NCBI GenBank assembly: GCA_035531775.1
Contig: DATKSG010000024.1
Location: forward strand, 1 to 39,050
DNA length: 39,050 nucleotides
Reading direction: 5' to 3'
Origin: DATKSG01 sp035531775
GTDB lineage: Bacteria; Actinomycetota; Acidimicrobiia; Acidimicrobiales; UBA8190
The notes beneath the pieces are model-generated. The model was not told the origin of the DNA. It searched no databases and saw nothing but the letters and a program-made list of their open reading frames with translations. Every line of letters begins with the position of its first letter. Position 1 is the stretch's first letter. Of the stretch, positions 1 to 7,303 are shown in pieces. The position numbers were made by a program, and so were the translations under genes.

Positions 1-147
1 TCGGTCCACGCCATGACCGCAGCCCAGGACTGGGCCGTCAAGGTGGCACTGGCGGCGCGCCTCAAGGTGAGCTCCTACAGCGCCATGTTCATCGACGGCC
101 TTTCACATCCGCCGGGCCCGTGGCTCCCCTCGGGCTGGTACTTCTGA
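1..147 (+). CDS. C-terminal end of an unidentified protein (5' truncated)
   Basis: Frame 1 is open from the window edge to TGA at 145-147 and encodes 48 residues. They begin SVHAMTAAQDWAVKVALAAR and end in an aromatic tail, PSGWYF. Codons are strongly GC-ending like the neighbouring genes, and a hairpin follows the stop, so this looks like the real end of a gene. I do not recognise the family from this tail and assign no function. It converges on the phosphoesterase gene that ends at 180. Confidence 0.55.
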   Translation, partial: SVHAMTAAQDWAVKVALAARLKVSSYSAMFIDGLSHPPGPWLPSGWYF

Positions 148-156
148 GCTGTGCCC

Positions 157-173
157 GCCCGGTCTAACCGGGC
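157..173. terminator. Hairpin between convergent genes
   Basis: GCCCGG (157-162) and CCGGGC (168-173) form a perfect 6-bp stem with a 5-nt loop. It lies in the 32-bp gap between two converging stop codons, so it could serve both strands. There is no T-run. Confidence 0.45.
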
Positions 174-179
174 CGGTGC

Positions 180-1721
180 TCAGCCCAACGGCGCTCCGGT
201 GAGGGTGGTGACGGGATGCACGGGCAGCAACAGCGGGGCTCGAGGCGGCTCGGTGAAGTCGAAGTCGTCGATCAGGTTGCCGAGCAGGCGCTCGTTCTCA
301 CGCACGTCGGGCCTGAGGTCAGGGCGTCCGTCGGTGGCCGGGTCCAGGCGCTCGCCGCCCAGGAAGTCGTCTTCTATGAACTTGTCGTAGGCGTCGAAGC
401 TCAAGGTCTGATGGTCGATGTAGCCGCGCTTGGCATAAGGGCTGATGACGAGACCGGGCACCCGTAGGCCGTAGCCGTTCTCGTCCACGCTCGGCGGTGT
501 CATGTGGTCGTAGAAGCCGCCCCAGTCGTCCCAGGCCAGGAAGATGGCGGTCGAGTCCCAGTCGGGACTGCGCATCACGGCGTTCACCAGACTGGTCACA
601 TAGCTCTGGCCGAAGCTCACCGGGGCCGGAGGATGCTCGCTCACCGCCCCCGAAGGCACCACCCACGACACGGCCGGCAAGTGGCCGCTGCGGGCGGCGG
701 CATAAAATGCGGTCACCGACTGGATGTTGCCGAGTTGATGGTCGGCCTTGACGGTGTCGAAAAAGGGCAGTGGGTTCCAGATGCCCGGTGTGTTCGACGA
801 CTGAGCCACCGGTTCGCAACTTTCCGCTGCGTCGTTCTCGCAATCGGGCTCGGTGCCGCTCACCACGTAGTAGCCCCAGCTGACGTGAGCCTTGTAGAGC
901 AGGTAGGTCAGGTCGGTCCAGGCGTAATCGGGTTTCGCCCGTGTGGCGCCGCCGTACATGGCCGGCGCTGCCGGAGGCCGGTTGCGGGGGTTCTGCAGCG
1001 AATTGACGCAACTCCCGGGGTTGTTGTGCTGGGTGCAGAAGGCCGACCATTCCGAGACCATGAACAGATGAGCCGGCAGGCTCCACGAGGCGTTGGGCTC
1101 GAACATGTGATCCTGGAGAACGAATTCCCGGGCATAGGACCAGTAGTTCGGGATGTCGCTGGCGGTGTGGTACCCCATGACGTCGGGCACGGCTGCGTTG
1201 GTGCAGGCCGGATTGGTCGGGTCCAGGCACCCTTTTCGCCCCGCCGCAGCTTCAGCGATGAAGCCGTCCATCTTCCCGCCGTCCACGTCAGCCGTGGCAT
1301 TGATAGCCGAGTGCGGTCCGCCGCCGTTCACATCGGCGTGGTCCACGTACGGTTTGACGCAGGTGCTGGTGGCTGGGTCGTCCACGCATACCGCCGGCAC
1401 TCCAGCGGTCATTGGGATGCCGTCGGCCCCGGGGAAGGTGCCGAAATAGGAGTCGAAGGAGCGGTTCTCCTGCATGATCACGATGACGTGGGCGATCTTG
1501 TGGATGGCGGCCGGCACGATATAGGAGCCGGTAGGGCCACCGGTCACCCGCTCGACAGCTTGGGGCACGGTGGTGGACGGCGACGGCGAGTTGGCTGCTC
1601 CTCCCCCGCAGCCTGCCAGGGTGGCGGCGCCCACCAACGCGGCCACCGCTACGACGGGCACGGCCCGCATTCGTCGACGTGCCCAACCACTCTGCGCCGC
1701 CAAGCTCACCTCAGCCACCAC
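180..1721 (-). CDS. Secreted phosphoesterase lipoprotein (phospholipase C / acid phosphatase family)
   Basis: The N-terminus has an Arg-rich stretch, a hydrophobic segment and the lipobox LAGC, followed by a Ser/Pro/Thr linker. A lipid-anchored surface protein is therefore predicted. The mature part opens with HVIVIMQENRSFDSYFGTF, the hallmark of the phosphoesterase family (PF04185, alkaline phosphatase superfamily). Near the C-terminus WDDWGGFYDH and VPGLVISPY are further family motifs. Members hydrolyse phosphate mono- or diesters such as phospholipids; the substrate here is not evident. The GTG at 1721 gives 513 residues. The ATG at 1670 (MRAVPVVAVAALVG) gives a more usual signal peptide length but has no clear ribosome site. 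A TACAAT -10-like box lies on this strand at 1741-1746. The gene is divergent from the next one. Confidence 0.88.
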   Translation of the reverse strand: MVAEVSLAAQSGWARRRMRAVPVVAVAALVGAATLAGCGGGAANSPSPSTTVPQAVERVTGGPTGSYIVPAAIHKIAHVIVIMQENRSFDSYFGTFPGADGIPMTAGVPAVCVDDPATSTCVKPYVDHADVNGGGPHSAINATADVDGGKMDGFIAEAAAGRKGCLDPTNPACTNAAVPDVMGYHTASDIPNYWSYAREFVLQDHMFEPNASWSLPAHLFMVSEWSAFCTQHNNPGSCVNSLQNPRNRPPAAPAMYGGATRAKPDYAWTDLTYLLYKAHVSWGYYVVSGTEPDCENDAAESCEPVAQSSNTPGIWNPLPFFDTVKADHQLGNIQSVTAFYAAARSGHLPAVSWVVPSGAVSEHPPAPVSFGQSYVTSLVNAVMRSPDWDSTAIFLAWDDWGGFYDHMTPPSVDENGYGLRVPGLVISPYAKRGYIDHQTLSFDAYDKFIEDDFLGGERLDPATDGRPDLRPDVRENERLLGNLIDDFDFTEPPRAPLLLPVHPVTTLTGAPLG

Positions 1722-1756
1722 CCATCCCCGGTCGGGGCCGATTGTAGGATCCGGTG

Positions 1757-2497
1757 GTGACTGGTGTCCTCGTGACCGGCGGATCAGGGACCCTCGGATC
1801 CCACGTGGTGAGGTTGCTCAGGGCCGCCGGTCACGACGTCCGGGTCCTGTCGCGACGACCGGGCGGCGGCACCCACCAGGGCGATCTCGCCTCGGGGGCC
1901 GGCGTGGCCGAAGCCGTGCAGGGGGTGACCCACATCGTGCACGCCGCCTCCGACACCCGGCGCTTCGGCCGGCGTGACCTCGCACAAACCGGACACCTCC
2001 TCGACGCCTGCGGCCCGGATGTCGAGCACCTCCTTTATGTGTCCATTGTCGGCATCGACCAGGTGCCCTACCGCTACTACCGCAAGAAGCTCGAATGCGA
2101 GGGCCTGATCGAGGCATCCCCCGTGCCCTCCACCATCCTGCGGGCCACCCAATTCCACGAGCTCTTGGCCATGGCTTTCACCGCCGTGCAGAAACTGCCC
2201 GTCGCCCCCCTGCCGGCCGGCTTGCGCCTGCAGACCGTGGCGGCCGGCGATGTGGCCGCCCAGGTCGTGAGCGTGCTCGAGCAGGAACCGGTCGGGCGGG
2301 CCGCTGACTTCGGTGGCCCCGAGGTCGTCGAGCTGTCGCGCATGGCCCAGTTGTGGCAGCAGCGCCACCACCGCCCCCGGCGCTTCGCGTGGGTGCCGCT
2401 TCCCGGTCGGGTGATGAGGGGCGTGCGCCAAGGCCTTCTCACTTGTCCCGACCACGCCGACGGGCAGCAGTCGTGGGCCCAGTTCCTCGCTCTGTAG
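1757..2497 (+). CDS. NmrA-like / atypical SDR NAD(P)-binding protein
   Basis: The protein starts VTGVLVTGGSGTLGSHVVRLL; GGSGTLG matches the GxxGxxG dinucleotide-binding motif of extended/atypical SDRs. Further on, YVSIVGID and YYRKKLECEGLI resemble the YxxxK-containing region of NmrA/complex I NDUFA9-like proteins, and ILRATQFHEL fits the same family. At about 246 residues it is the usual size for single-domain NAD(P)H-binding proteins. Two GTG codons abut at 1754 and 1757. AGGA at 1746-1749 is 7 nt from the second, so I prefer 1757. The substrate is unknown; many relatives act as redox sensors or quinone-type oxidoreductases. Confidence 0.8.
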   Translation: MTGVLVTGGSGTLGSHVVRLLRAAGHDVRVLSRRPGGGTHQGDLASGAGVAEAVQGVTHIVHAASDTRRFGRRDLAQTGHLLDACGPDVEHLLYVSIVGIDQVPYRYYRKKLECEGLIEASPVPSTILRATQFHELLAMAFTAVQKLPVAPLPAGLRLQTVAAGDVAAQVVSVLEQEPVGRAADFGGPEVVELSRMAQLWQQRHHRPRRFAWVPLPGRVMRGVRQGLLTCPDHADGQQSWAQFLAL

Positions 2498-2530
2498 CCG
2501 GACTCCTACCCGCCTCAGCCCGCTGGCGCG

Positions 2531-2845
2531 TCAGTCGATGGTGGTGACATAGGCGCCGACGAGGCTCGCTGTCTGCTGCTGCACATCGCCACGTCGGCGA
2601 TCACCGTGACCGTCCTGGAAATGGGCGAAGGCGGTGGTGGAAGCGATCGGGTTCACCTCGTCGTCACCGTGGGCGTGGAAGGACACGTGCACGAAGGAGT
2701 CGTCGGCGAGGCGCAAGACGATGTAGCTCACGTTGCCGGGGTTCGCCTCCTTCAACTCCGCGAAGACCGACTCGATACGCCGCTGGTTTTCATCAGCTGA
2801 TTCTGGGGATCGCATGTCGTAGCGGGTGACGAGGCGTTTCTGCAT
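2531..2845 (-). CDS. Small ABM-like (dimeric alpha/beta barrel) protein
   Basis: This 104-residue protein begins MQKRLVTRYDMRSPESADEN. Its pattern is a beta strand, a helix (NQRRIESVFAELKEA), then strands SYIVLRLADD and FVHVSFHAHGD, then a helix (TTAFAHFQDG). This fits the ferredoxin-like fold of antibiotic-biosynthesis-monooxygenase-type small proteins. No catalytic residues are identifiable, so a function is not assigned. It converges on the NmrA-like gene and begins the accessory stretch before tRNA-Gly. The assignment rests on fold pattern only. Confidence 0.6.
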   Translation of the reverse strand: MQKRLVTRYDMRSPESADENQRRIESVFAELKEANPGNVSYIVLRLADDSFVHVSFHAHGDDEVNPIASTTAFAHFQDGHGDRRRGDVQQQTASLVGAYVTTID

Positions 2846-3111
2846 AGCCGAACGCTAACGGGCGCCGATGGTGACAGTGCAACCGTTGCTGACACCGATC
2901 GACGTTGCCGGGGTGGTACGGCCAGCCGGAAGGCCAGATCAGCCTCGTCCGCCCGCAACTGCTCGGGGCTTGAGCTCAAGTGGTGATCGGACGGGTCGCC
3001 GACGGATGACGGTTGCCGGCAATGAGGCACCTTGCGGTGTGGTCCGCGGGCGCACTGGCGACAATCATGGCGGTGGGCGATCATTGAGCCGGACACGGAA
3101 TGGAGCGACCA

Positions 3112-3654
3112 ATGATAGTTCTGCAAGATGACTGTCTTGAGTGCCATTTCTCTGCCGCTGCAATCACGCCCGCGAACGCTGAAGACACGTTGAGGACGGT
3201 AGGAACCCGCTACCACGAATGGCTTTCGGAAATAGAGGCGCGTGATGTTGACGGAGCGGTGATTCGGACACGCCCCAACCCAAAGACGTGGTCACCGTTG
3301 GAGTACGCCGCGCATATGAGAGACGTAATTGCCCTTTGGGGCTGGGCGTTACACAAGACGCTGACCGAAGATCAACCATCCTTGCCAAGACCTGATCCAG
3401 ATCTACCGGACCGAGCCGCCAGTGAGAGCGCATACAACAGCCAAGACCCATCCACCGTCACCCGAGAGCTATCCGAGAACGCTGAGAGGATGGCGAGGAA
3501 GATCACTACCATCGCTCCTGAGCAATGGCATCGCTTTTCCCTTTTCGGTGAGATGCGAGTTACCGCTCTCGATATCGTCCGTAAGGTCGCACACGAAGCT
3601 CACCATCACCTGCTGGACATCGAGCGGTCCAGCCGAGGGGTAGGGACCGAGTGA
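3112..3654 (+). CDS. DinB-fold (DinB / mycothiol-dependent maleylpyruvate isomerase-like) protein
   Basis: The N-terminus DDCLECHFSAA resembles the C-x2-C element seen in actinobacterial DinB-like proteins. WSPLEYAAHMRDV is the family's first metal-binding helix. VRKVAHEAHHHLLDIE near the C-terminus supplies the His-rich second helix, so a metal-binding four-helix bundle is predicted. Relatives include thiol-dependent transferases and stress-induced proteins; the substrate is unknown. I chose the ATG at 3112 because GGAG at 3102-3105 is 6 nt upstream; the ATG at 3100 lacks this. Base composition is about 56% GC in the lines I counted, clearly below the roughly 70% surroundings, which points to recent acquisition. 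Confidence 0.78.
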   Translation: MIVLQDDCLECHFSAAAITPANAEDTLRTVGTRYHEWLSEIEARDVDGAVIRTRPNPKTWSPLEYAAHMRDVIALWGWALHKTLTEDQPSLPRPDPDLPDRAASESAYNSQDPSTVTRELSENAERMARKITTIAPEQWHRFSLFGEMRVTALDIVRKVAHEAHHHLLDIERSSRGVGTE

Positions 3655-3824
3655 CCACGTTGTCGTCGCGGGGGAAACCGAGCGGCCCTAAGCGGAAATG
3701 CCGCCGAGCCGTCGTTATAGGGCGGATAGCCATCGACGCTGATCGCACATGGCGTCACCTGCTGCGGCATTCGGCGAAGTGTCCGCCGAGTCCGCCCGAA
3801 TCCGGCCTGTTCTAGAGCGCTCTA

Positions 3825-4223
3825 CTACAACTCCTTCGACTCTTCGGACCCGTCCCCCGGCGACGGCTCTTCGTACTGATGAACTCGCCGCTCGTCCACT
3901 ATCCATAGGTGACCAGACAGTTCAGCGCGTGCAAACGATTCCAGGAGGCGGTCGACAACTACCTGGATGTCCATGCCGCCCGGGCGATCTTTGACCCGCA
4001 GAACTGCGATCCCGGCGGTGTCACCCGGGTCGAACCGGAACGGATCTGCGAAATCCAGGTCCATGGTCACCAGGGAACGCCCTTCGGCCACGGCTTCGGC
4101 TAAGACGAGGTCGTCCTCGGCTCCTGACAACCCTTCGTCGTAGACGGTGGCGACGTCGTGACCCGCAGCCCGGATGCGGTCCGCTACAGCGACGCCCAGA
4201 TTCTCGTGGAGCTTGAGCCTCAC
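3825..4223 (-). CDS. DUF5615-type PIN-like toxin
   Basis: From GTG at 4223 the 132-residue product begins VRLKLHENLG, followed by IRAAGHDVATVYDEGLSGAED and LVTMDLDFAD. These are the conserved blocks of DUF5615 PIN-like RNase toxins. The family normally reads 'LDENL' at the first block. Here the Asp is His (CAC), so one of the putative metal-binding acids is missing. The GTG overlaps the upstream DUF433 stop as GTGA, the usual translational coupling of such pairs. A longer start at 4274 would run through the partner gene and is less likely. A 12-bp palindrome at 3813-3824 directly follows the stop. Confidence 0.78.
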   Translation of the reverse strand: MRLKLHENLGVAVADRIRAAGHDVATVYDEGLSGAEDDLVLAEAVAEGRSLVTMDLDFADPFRFDPGDTAGIAVLRVKDRPGGMDIQVVVDRLLESFARAELSGHLWIVDERRVHQYEEPSPGDGSEESKEL

Positions 4224-4453
4224 GCCACGTCGATGAAGTGGCCAGTCGCCAGCCGTGACCCGTATGCCAGACACGCCCGGACATCAGCCTCGGTCAGCTG
4301 GGGGTAGTCGGCGAGGATCTCACCCGTCGACACTCCATCCGCGAGCAATCCAAGGATCAATCCCACCCAAATCCTGGATCCACGCACCACCGGCTTTCCA
4401 AAAGCCACCTTCGGGTCCACGGTGATTCGATCGAGCAGGTTGTCACCAGCCAT
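4220..4453 (-). CDS. DUF433 antitoxin
   Basis: This 77-residue protein has RITVDPKVAFGKPVVRGSRI, then a hydrophobic helix (VGLILGLLADGVS), then ILADYPQLTEADVRACLAYG. That is the canonical DUF433 sequence, a small helix-turn-helix protein known as antitoxin to DUF5615 toxins. The purine-rich GAGAGAAG just upstream of ATG 4453 is a good ribosome site. It probably binds DNA to autoregulate the pair and neutralises the toxin by direct contact. The pair lies 52 bp downstream of the 3' end of tRNA-Gly, a common place for acquired cassettes. Confidence 0.85.
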   Translation of the reverse strand: MAGDNLLDRITVDPKVAFGKPVVRGSRIWVGLILGLLADGVSTGEILADYPQLTEADVRACLAYGSRLATGHFIDVA

Positions 4454-4505
4454 GGACTTCTCTCATCCCCGGGCGCTCACACGTGGGCCCGGACCAGTGC
4501 TCTTG

Positions 4506-4581
4506 TGGAGCGGACGACGGGATTCGAACCCGCGACCCCAACCTTGGCAAGGTTGTGCTCTACCAGCTGAGCCACGTCCGC
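4506..4581 (-). tRNA. tRNA-Gly(GCC)
   Basis: On the minus strand the acceptor arm GCGGACG (4581-4575) pairs with CGTCCGC (4516-4510). The anticodon stem is CAACC/GGTTG with loop TTGCCAA, giving anticodon GCC. The T-loop is GTTCGAATCC. The discriminator is T, followed by an encoded CCA, giving 76 nt in total. Confidence 0.97.
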
Positions 4582-4610
4582 GTGCTGCTGTGCACCGGCC
4601 ATTCTATCCA

Positions 4611-4645
4611 TGGGCCGGGCCGGTGCCCGGCACCGGACCGGCCCA
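4611..4645 (-). terminator. Strong GC hairpin downstream of the WS/DGAT gene
   Basis: TGGGCCGG (4611-4618) pairs with CCGGCCCA (4638-4645). Inside it CCGGTG pairs with CACCGG around a 5-nt loop. The 14 bp are interrupted only by a 1x1 mismatch. It lies 47 nt beyond the acyltransferase stop and before tRNA-Gly. It lacks a U-tract, as is usual for high-GC terminators. Confidence 0.6.
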
Positions 4646-4692
4646 GGAGCCCGCAGCTCTACGACGGCCGAGGTGGGAACGAGGGCGCCTTC

Positions 4693-6135
4693 TCAGGCCC
4701 AGTGCCCACCATGACGCACGGCCGCCTTCACCAGCTCGGCCACGGCCTCGCTCACCAGGTGCCCGAAGTGGGCCACCTCGGGCACGAGCTGGCGACACCC
4801 CACGACACCGATATAGAGCGTGCCCGTGTAGCTGATGACAGTCACGTTCAGCCCCACGCCCTCGAGGATGGGGCCCAGGGGATACAGCGCCACCACCTTG
4901 GAACCGGCCCACCACAGGGGGAACTCCGGGCCCACCACGTTGGACACCACCACGTTGAACAGCGGCGGCAAGTGGTCGAACACGCGTAGGTTCCCGCTCA
5001 TGCGGGCCAGACGCGACGACAGCGCCGGGAAAGCCAGCTGGGCCCAACCGCCGATGAGGTCCTCCGACAGCACCTGAGCCTGCTCCTTGGCCAGCCTGGT
5101 GCCCTCGGCCACCGTGCGCAGACGCTCCACCGGATCGCCCACCGTGCTGGCCAGGGACACCAACATGGCCGACAGCTTGTTGCCGTGGGCGCCGCGGTCG
5201 GCCTCGGTGCGCACCGACATGGGCACCAGGGCCACCATGGCCTCCTCGGGCCGCTCGCCGCGCTCGTCGAGCAGGCGGCGCAACGCGCCGGACACCGCCG
5301 CCAGCACCACGTCGTTCACCGTCCCCCCGAAGGCGCTGCGCACCGAGCGCACGTCCTCCATGGCGACCTCGGCGAATGCCGTGCGCCGGTGCGGCGAGAT
5401 GGCCCCGTTGAGCGACGTCCGCGGCGCCCGGAACGGAGCCGGCGGCGGGGAGGACTCCTGCTCCTCGCGCAGCCGGCGGTTGCGCTCGGACAGGTCCACC
5501 AGGGCCCCGAAGGTCCGCTTGAGCGCCCCCACCACCTTGTCGGGCTGCCGGGTGAGCGACGACAGCGAGTACCCGAGCACCTCGGCGTCGGTAGGCAGCG
5601 CCTCGGGCTGCCACGCGGTCTCGGGCGGGGCCACATGTCGGCCCTCGGGGCCCAGGTCCAAGAAGGCGGCCAGGATCTCAGCCCCCGACACGCCGTCGAT
5701 CGCCGCATGGTGCACCTTGGGCACCACGGCCACGTGCCCCGAGTCGAGCCCCTCGATCAGGTGCATCTCCCACAGGGGCCGGCCGGTGTCGAGGGGCCGG
5801 CCGACCAGTGCCGCCACCACCGAGGCCAGTTCGGCCGGGCCACCCGGAGCAGGCAGGCTGGCCCGCTGCACGTGGTAGTCGAGGTCGAAGTCAGGATCGT
5901 CGGCCCACAGGGGATGGTGGACCCCGAAGGGGACCCTCACCGCCCGGCGCCGCAGCAACGGCACCAGATGCAGGCGCTCGGCGATCACCTGGCGAATGCG
6001 TTCCACCTGCACCGCCGTGGGCTCGTGGCGAGCCTCCTCGGGCGGCTCGAGCACGAGCACAGCCGACACGTGCATGTGCATCGAAGGAGTTTCCAAGGCC
6101 AGAAAGGCGGCGTCGAGGCCGCTCAGCCGCTCCAT
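4693..6135 (-). CDS. Wax ester synthase / diacylglycerol O-acyltransferase (WS/DGAT)
   Basis: This 480-residue protein transfers a fatty acyl group from acyl-CoA to a fatty alcohol or diacylglycerol to make storage lipid. The condensing motif HHAAIDG is at residues 142-148, with the second His as catalytic base. Around residues 114-122 PLDTGRPLW is the conserved PLW block, and NDVVLAAVSGALR and VSNVVGP mark the C-terminal domain. Length and order match actinobacterial WS/DGATs. I start at ATG 6135 (MERLSGLDAAFLALE): it has GAGGAAG directly upstream and avoids overlapping dut. The gene lies 19 bp after dut on the same strand and could be co-transcribed with it. Confidence 0.93.
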   Translation of the reverse strand: MERLSGLDAAFLALETPSMHMHVSAVLVLEPPEEARHEPTAVQVERIRQVIAERLHLVPLLRRRAVRVPFGVHHPLWADDPDFDLDYHVQRASLPAPGGPAELASVVAALVGRPLDTGRPLWEMHLIEGLDSGHVAVVPKVHHAAIDGVSGAEILAAFLDLGPEGRHVAPPETAWQPEALPTDAEVLGYSLSSLTRQPDKVVGALKRTFGALVDLSERNRRLREEQESSPPPAPFRAPRTSLNGAISPHRRTAFAEVAMEDVRSVRSAFGGTVNDVVLAAVSGALRRLLDERGERPEEAMVALVPMSVRTEADRGAHGNKLSAMLVSLASTVGDPVERLRTVAEGTRLAKEQAQVLSEDLIGGWAQLAFPALSSRLARMSGNLRVFDHLPPLFNVVVSNVVGPEFPLWWAGSKVVALYPLGPILEGVGLNVTVISYTGTLYIGVVGCRQLVPEVAHFGHLVSEAVAELVKAAVRHGGHWA

Positions 6136-6154
6136 CTTCCTCGTCCCCTCCCCC

Positions 6155-6589
6155 TCAGCGCCCGCTGTGGCCGAAGCCACCGGTGCCGCGGTCGCTGGGT
6201 GGGAGGTCCGATTCCGTGAAAGCAGCCGTCTCGATGCGCTGGATTACGAGCTGGGCCACGCGGTCGCCACGGCGCACCTGGTAGGGCTGGTCGGGGTCGG
6301 TGTTCACGAGCAGCACGCGCAATTCGTCGCGGTAGCCGGCGTCGATCAACCCCGGGGTGTTGAGGCAAGTCACGCCGTGCTTGAGAGCCAGGCCGCTGCG
6401 GGGCTGGATGAACCCGGCGTGGCCTTCGGGGATGGCCACGGCCACCCCGGTGGGCACGAGGGCCCGCCCACCACCGGGTCGCAGGGTCACGTCGATGCGG
6501 GCGTAGAGGTCGGCGCCGGCGTCACCGGGGCGGGCGTAGGAGGGCACGGGCAGCTCCGCGTCGAGCCGGAGCAGGGGCACCTCGAGCAC
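6155..6589 (-). CDS. dut: Deoxyuridine 5'-triphosphate nucleotidohydrolase (dUTPase)
   Basis: The enzyme hydrolyses dUTP to dUMP and pyrophosphate, keeping uracil out of DNA and supplying the thymidylate precursor. All five motifs of the trimeric family are visible in order: PGDAGADLYA, PRSGLA, GLIDAGYRDEL, RGDRVAQLVI and the glycine-rich tail DRGTGGFGHSG. At 144 residues the length is normal. The tail supplies the Phe that stacks on the uracil base. The gene is divergent from orn across a very GC-rich, repeat-containing spacer. Confidence 0.97.
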   Translation of the reverse strand: MLEVPLLRLDAELPVPSYARPGDAGADLYARIDVTLRPGGGRALVPTGVAVAIPEGHAGFIQPRSGLALKHGVTCLNTPGLIDAGYRDELRVLLVNTDPDQPYQVRRGDRVAQLVIQRIETAAFTESDLPPSDRGTGGFGHSGR

Positions 6590-6664
6590 CGCCCGACCCT
6601 AGTCCCCTGCCGCCGTCCGCTCCCCGAGGACCCGGCGGTTCCCCTCGGAGGCAGCCGGCCGCTC

Positions 6665-6707
6665 CCCCGGCCCCGGCCGGTGCCCCGGCCCCGGCCCCGG
6701 CCGGTGC
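6665..6707. repeat. GC-only direct repeats upstream of orn
   Basis: CCCCGGCCGGTGC occurs at 6671-6683 and again at 6695-6707, a 24-bp period. The intervening sequence is itself CCCCGG units. The block fills most of the short dut-orn divergent spacer next to the orn start. Confidence 0.6.
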
Positions 6708-6710
6708 TCG

Positions 6711-7301
6711 ATGGGGACCGGTAGCATCGCCGCCGTGCTCGTCTGGATGGACCTCGAGATGACCGGCCTCGACCCGGCCCGCCACGTCATCGTCGAGATC
6801 GCCACCTTGGTCACCGACGACGAGCTGCAGATCGTGGCCGAGGGACCCGACCTGGTGGTCCACGCCGAGGAGGCCCAGTTGGAGGCCATGGAGGACGTGG
6901 TGCGGACCATGCACACCAGCTCGGGGCTGCTCGAGGAGATCCGCTCCTCCACCGTGACCCTGGAGGAAGCCGGACGGCGCACCCTGGAGTTCATCCGCCA
7001 GCACGTGCCCCATCCCCGCACCGTGCCGCTGTGCGGCAACTCCATCGGCACCGACCGGCGCTTCCTGGCCGCCCACCTGCCCGACATCGAGAACTGGTTG
7101 CACTACCGGTGCGTGGACGTGTCCACCGTCAAGGAGCTGGCCCGGCGGTGGTACCCGGCCACTTTGGTCGGGGCCCCCGACAAGCACGGGGTGCACCGGG
7201 CCATGGGCGACATACGCGAGTCGGTGGCCGAGTTGGCCTACTACCGCCAGGCCATCTTCGCCGGGACGACCGCCGCCACACCGACGGCGGCCGGGTCCTA
7301 G
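6711..7301 (+). CDS. orn: Oligoribonuclease
   Basis: This is a 3'-5' exoribonuclease of the DEDDh family that degrades 2-5-nt RNAs and pGpG. Catalytic residues are visible: D14 and E16 in WMDLEMTGLD, D115 in NSIGTDRRFL, and H162 and D167 in HGVHRAMGDIRESV. The block CGNSIGTDRRFLAAHLP is typical of Orn. From ATG 6711 it is 196 residues, slightly longer than most. GTG 6735 would give a start directly at VLVWMDLE and cannot be excluded. The stop is 2 nt from the next start, so translation with the aldo/keto reductase is probably coupled. Confidence 0.95.
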   Translation: MGTGSIAAVLVWMDLEMTGLDPARHVIVEIATLVTDDELQIVAEGPDLVVHAEEAQLEAMEDVVRTMHTSSGLLEEIRSSTVTLEEAGRRTLEFIRQHVPHPRTVPLCGNSIGTDRRFLAAHLPDIENWLHYRCVDVSTVKELARRWYPATLVGAPDKHGVHRAMGDIRESVAELAYYRQAIFAGTTAATPTAAGS

Positions 7302-7303
7302 AC

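Noticed and set aside
504..1760. Long open frame opposite the phosphoesterase gene
   Set aside because: It is antisense to a gene with clear signal peptide and family motifs. Its peptide is rich in G, R, H and V with no recognisable domain, the usual GC-rich shadow.
2846..3099. Hidden gene in the 254-bp gap before the DinB-fold gene
   Set aside because: Frames on both strands give low-complexity peptides without motifs. A 12-bp palindrome at 2969-2980 is the only structure seen.
2500..4505. Attachment-site duplication of tRNA-Gly bounding the toxin-antitoxin pocket
   Set aside because: I looked for the tRNA 3' end (T-arm and acceptor words) through the pocket and found no copy.
4483..4989. 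Frame whose product begins with a GIRTRDPNLGK-type peptide
   Set aside because: This peptide is the translation of the tRNA-Gly gene on the opposite strand, a well-known false protein start.
5185..6219. 344-codon frame opposite the WS/DGAT gene
   Set aside because: It has a low-complexity H/G/R/P-rich product. The minus strand carries HHAAIDG and all other acyltransferase motifs.
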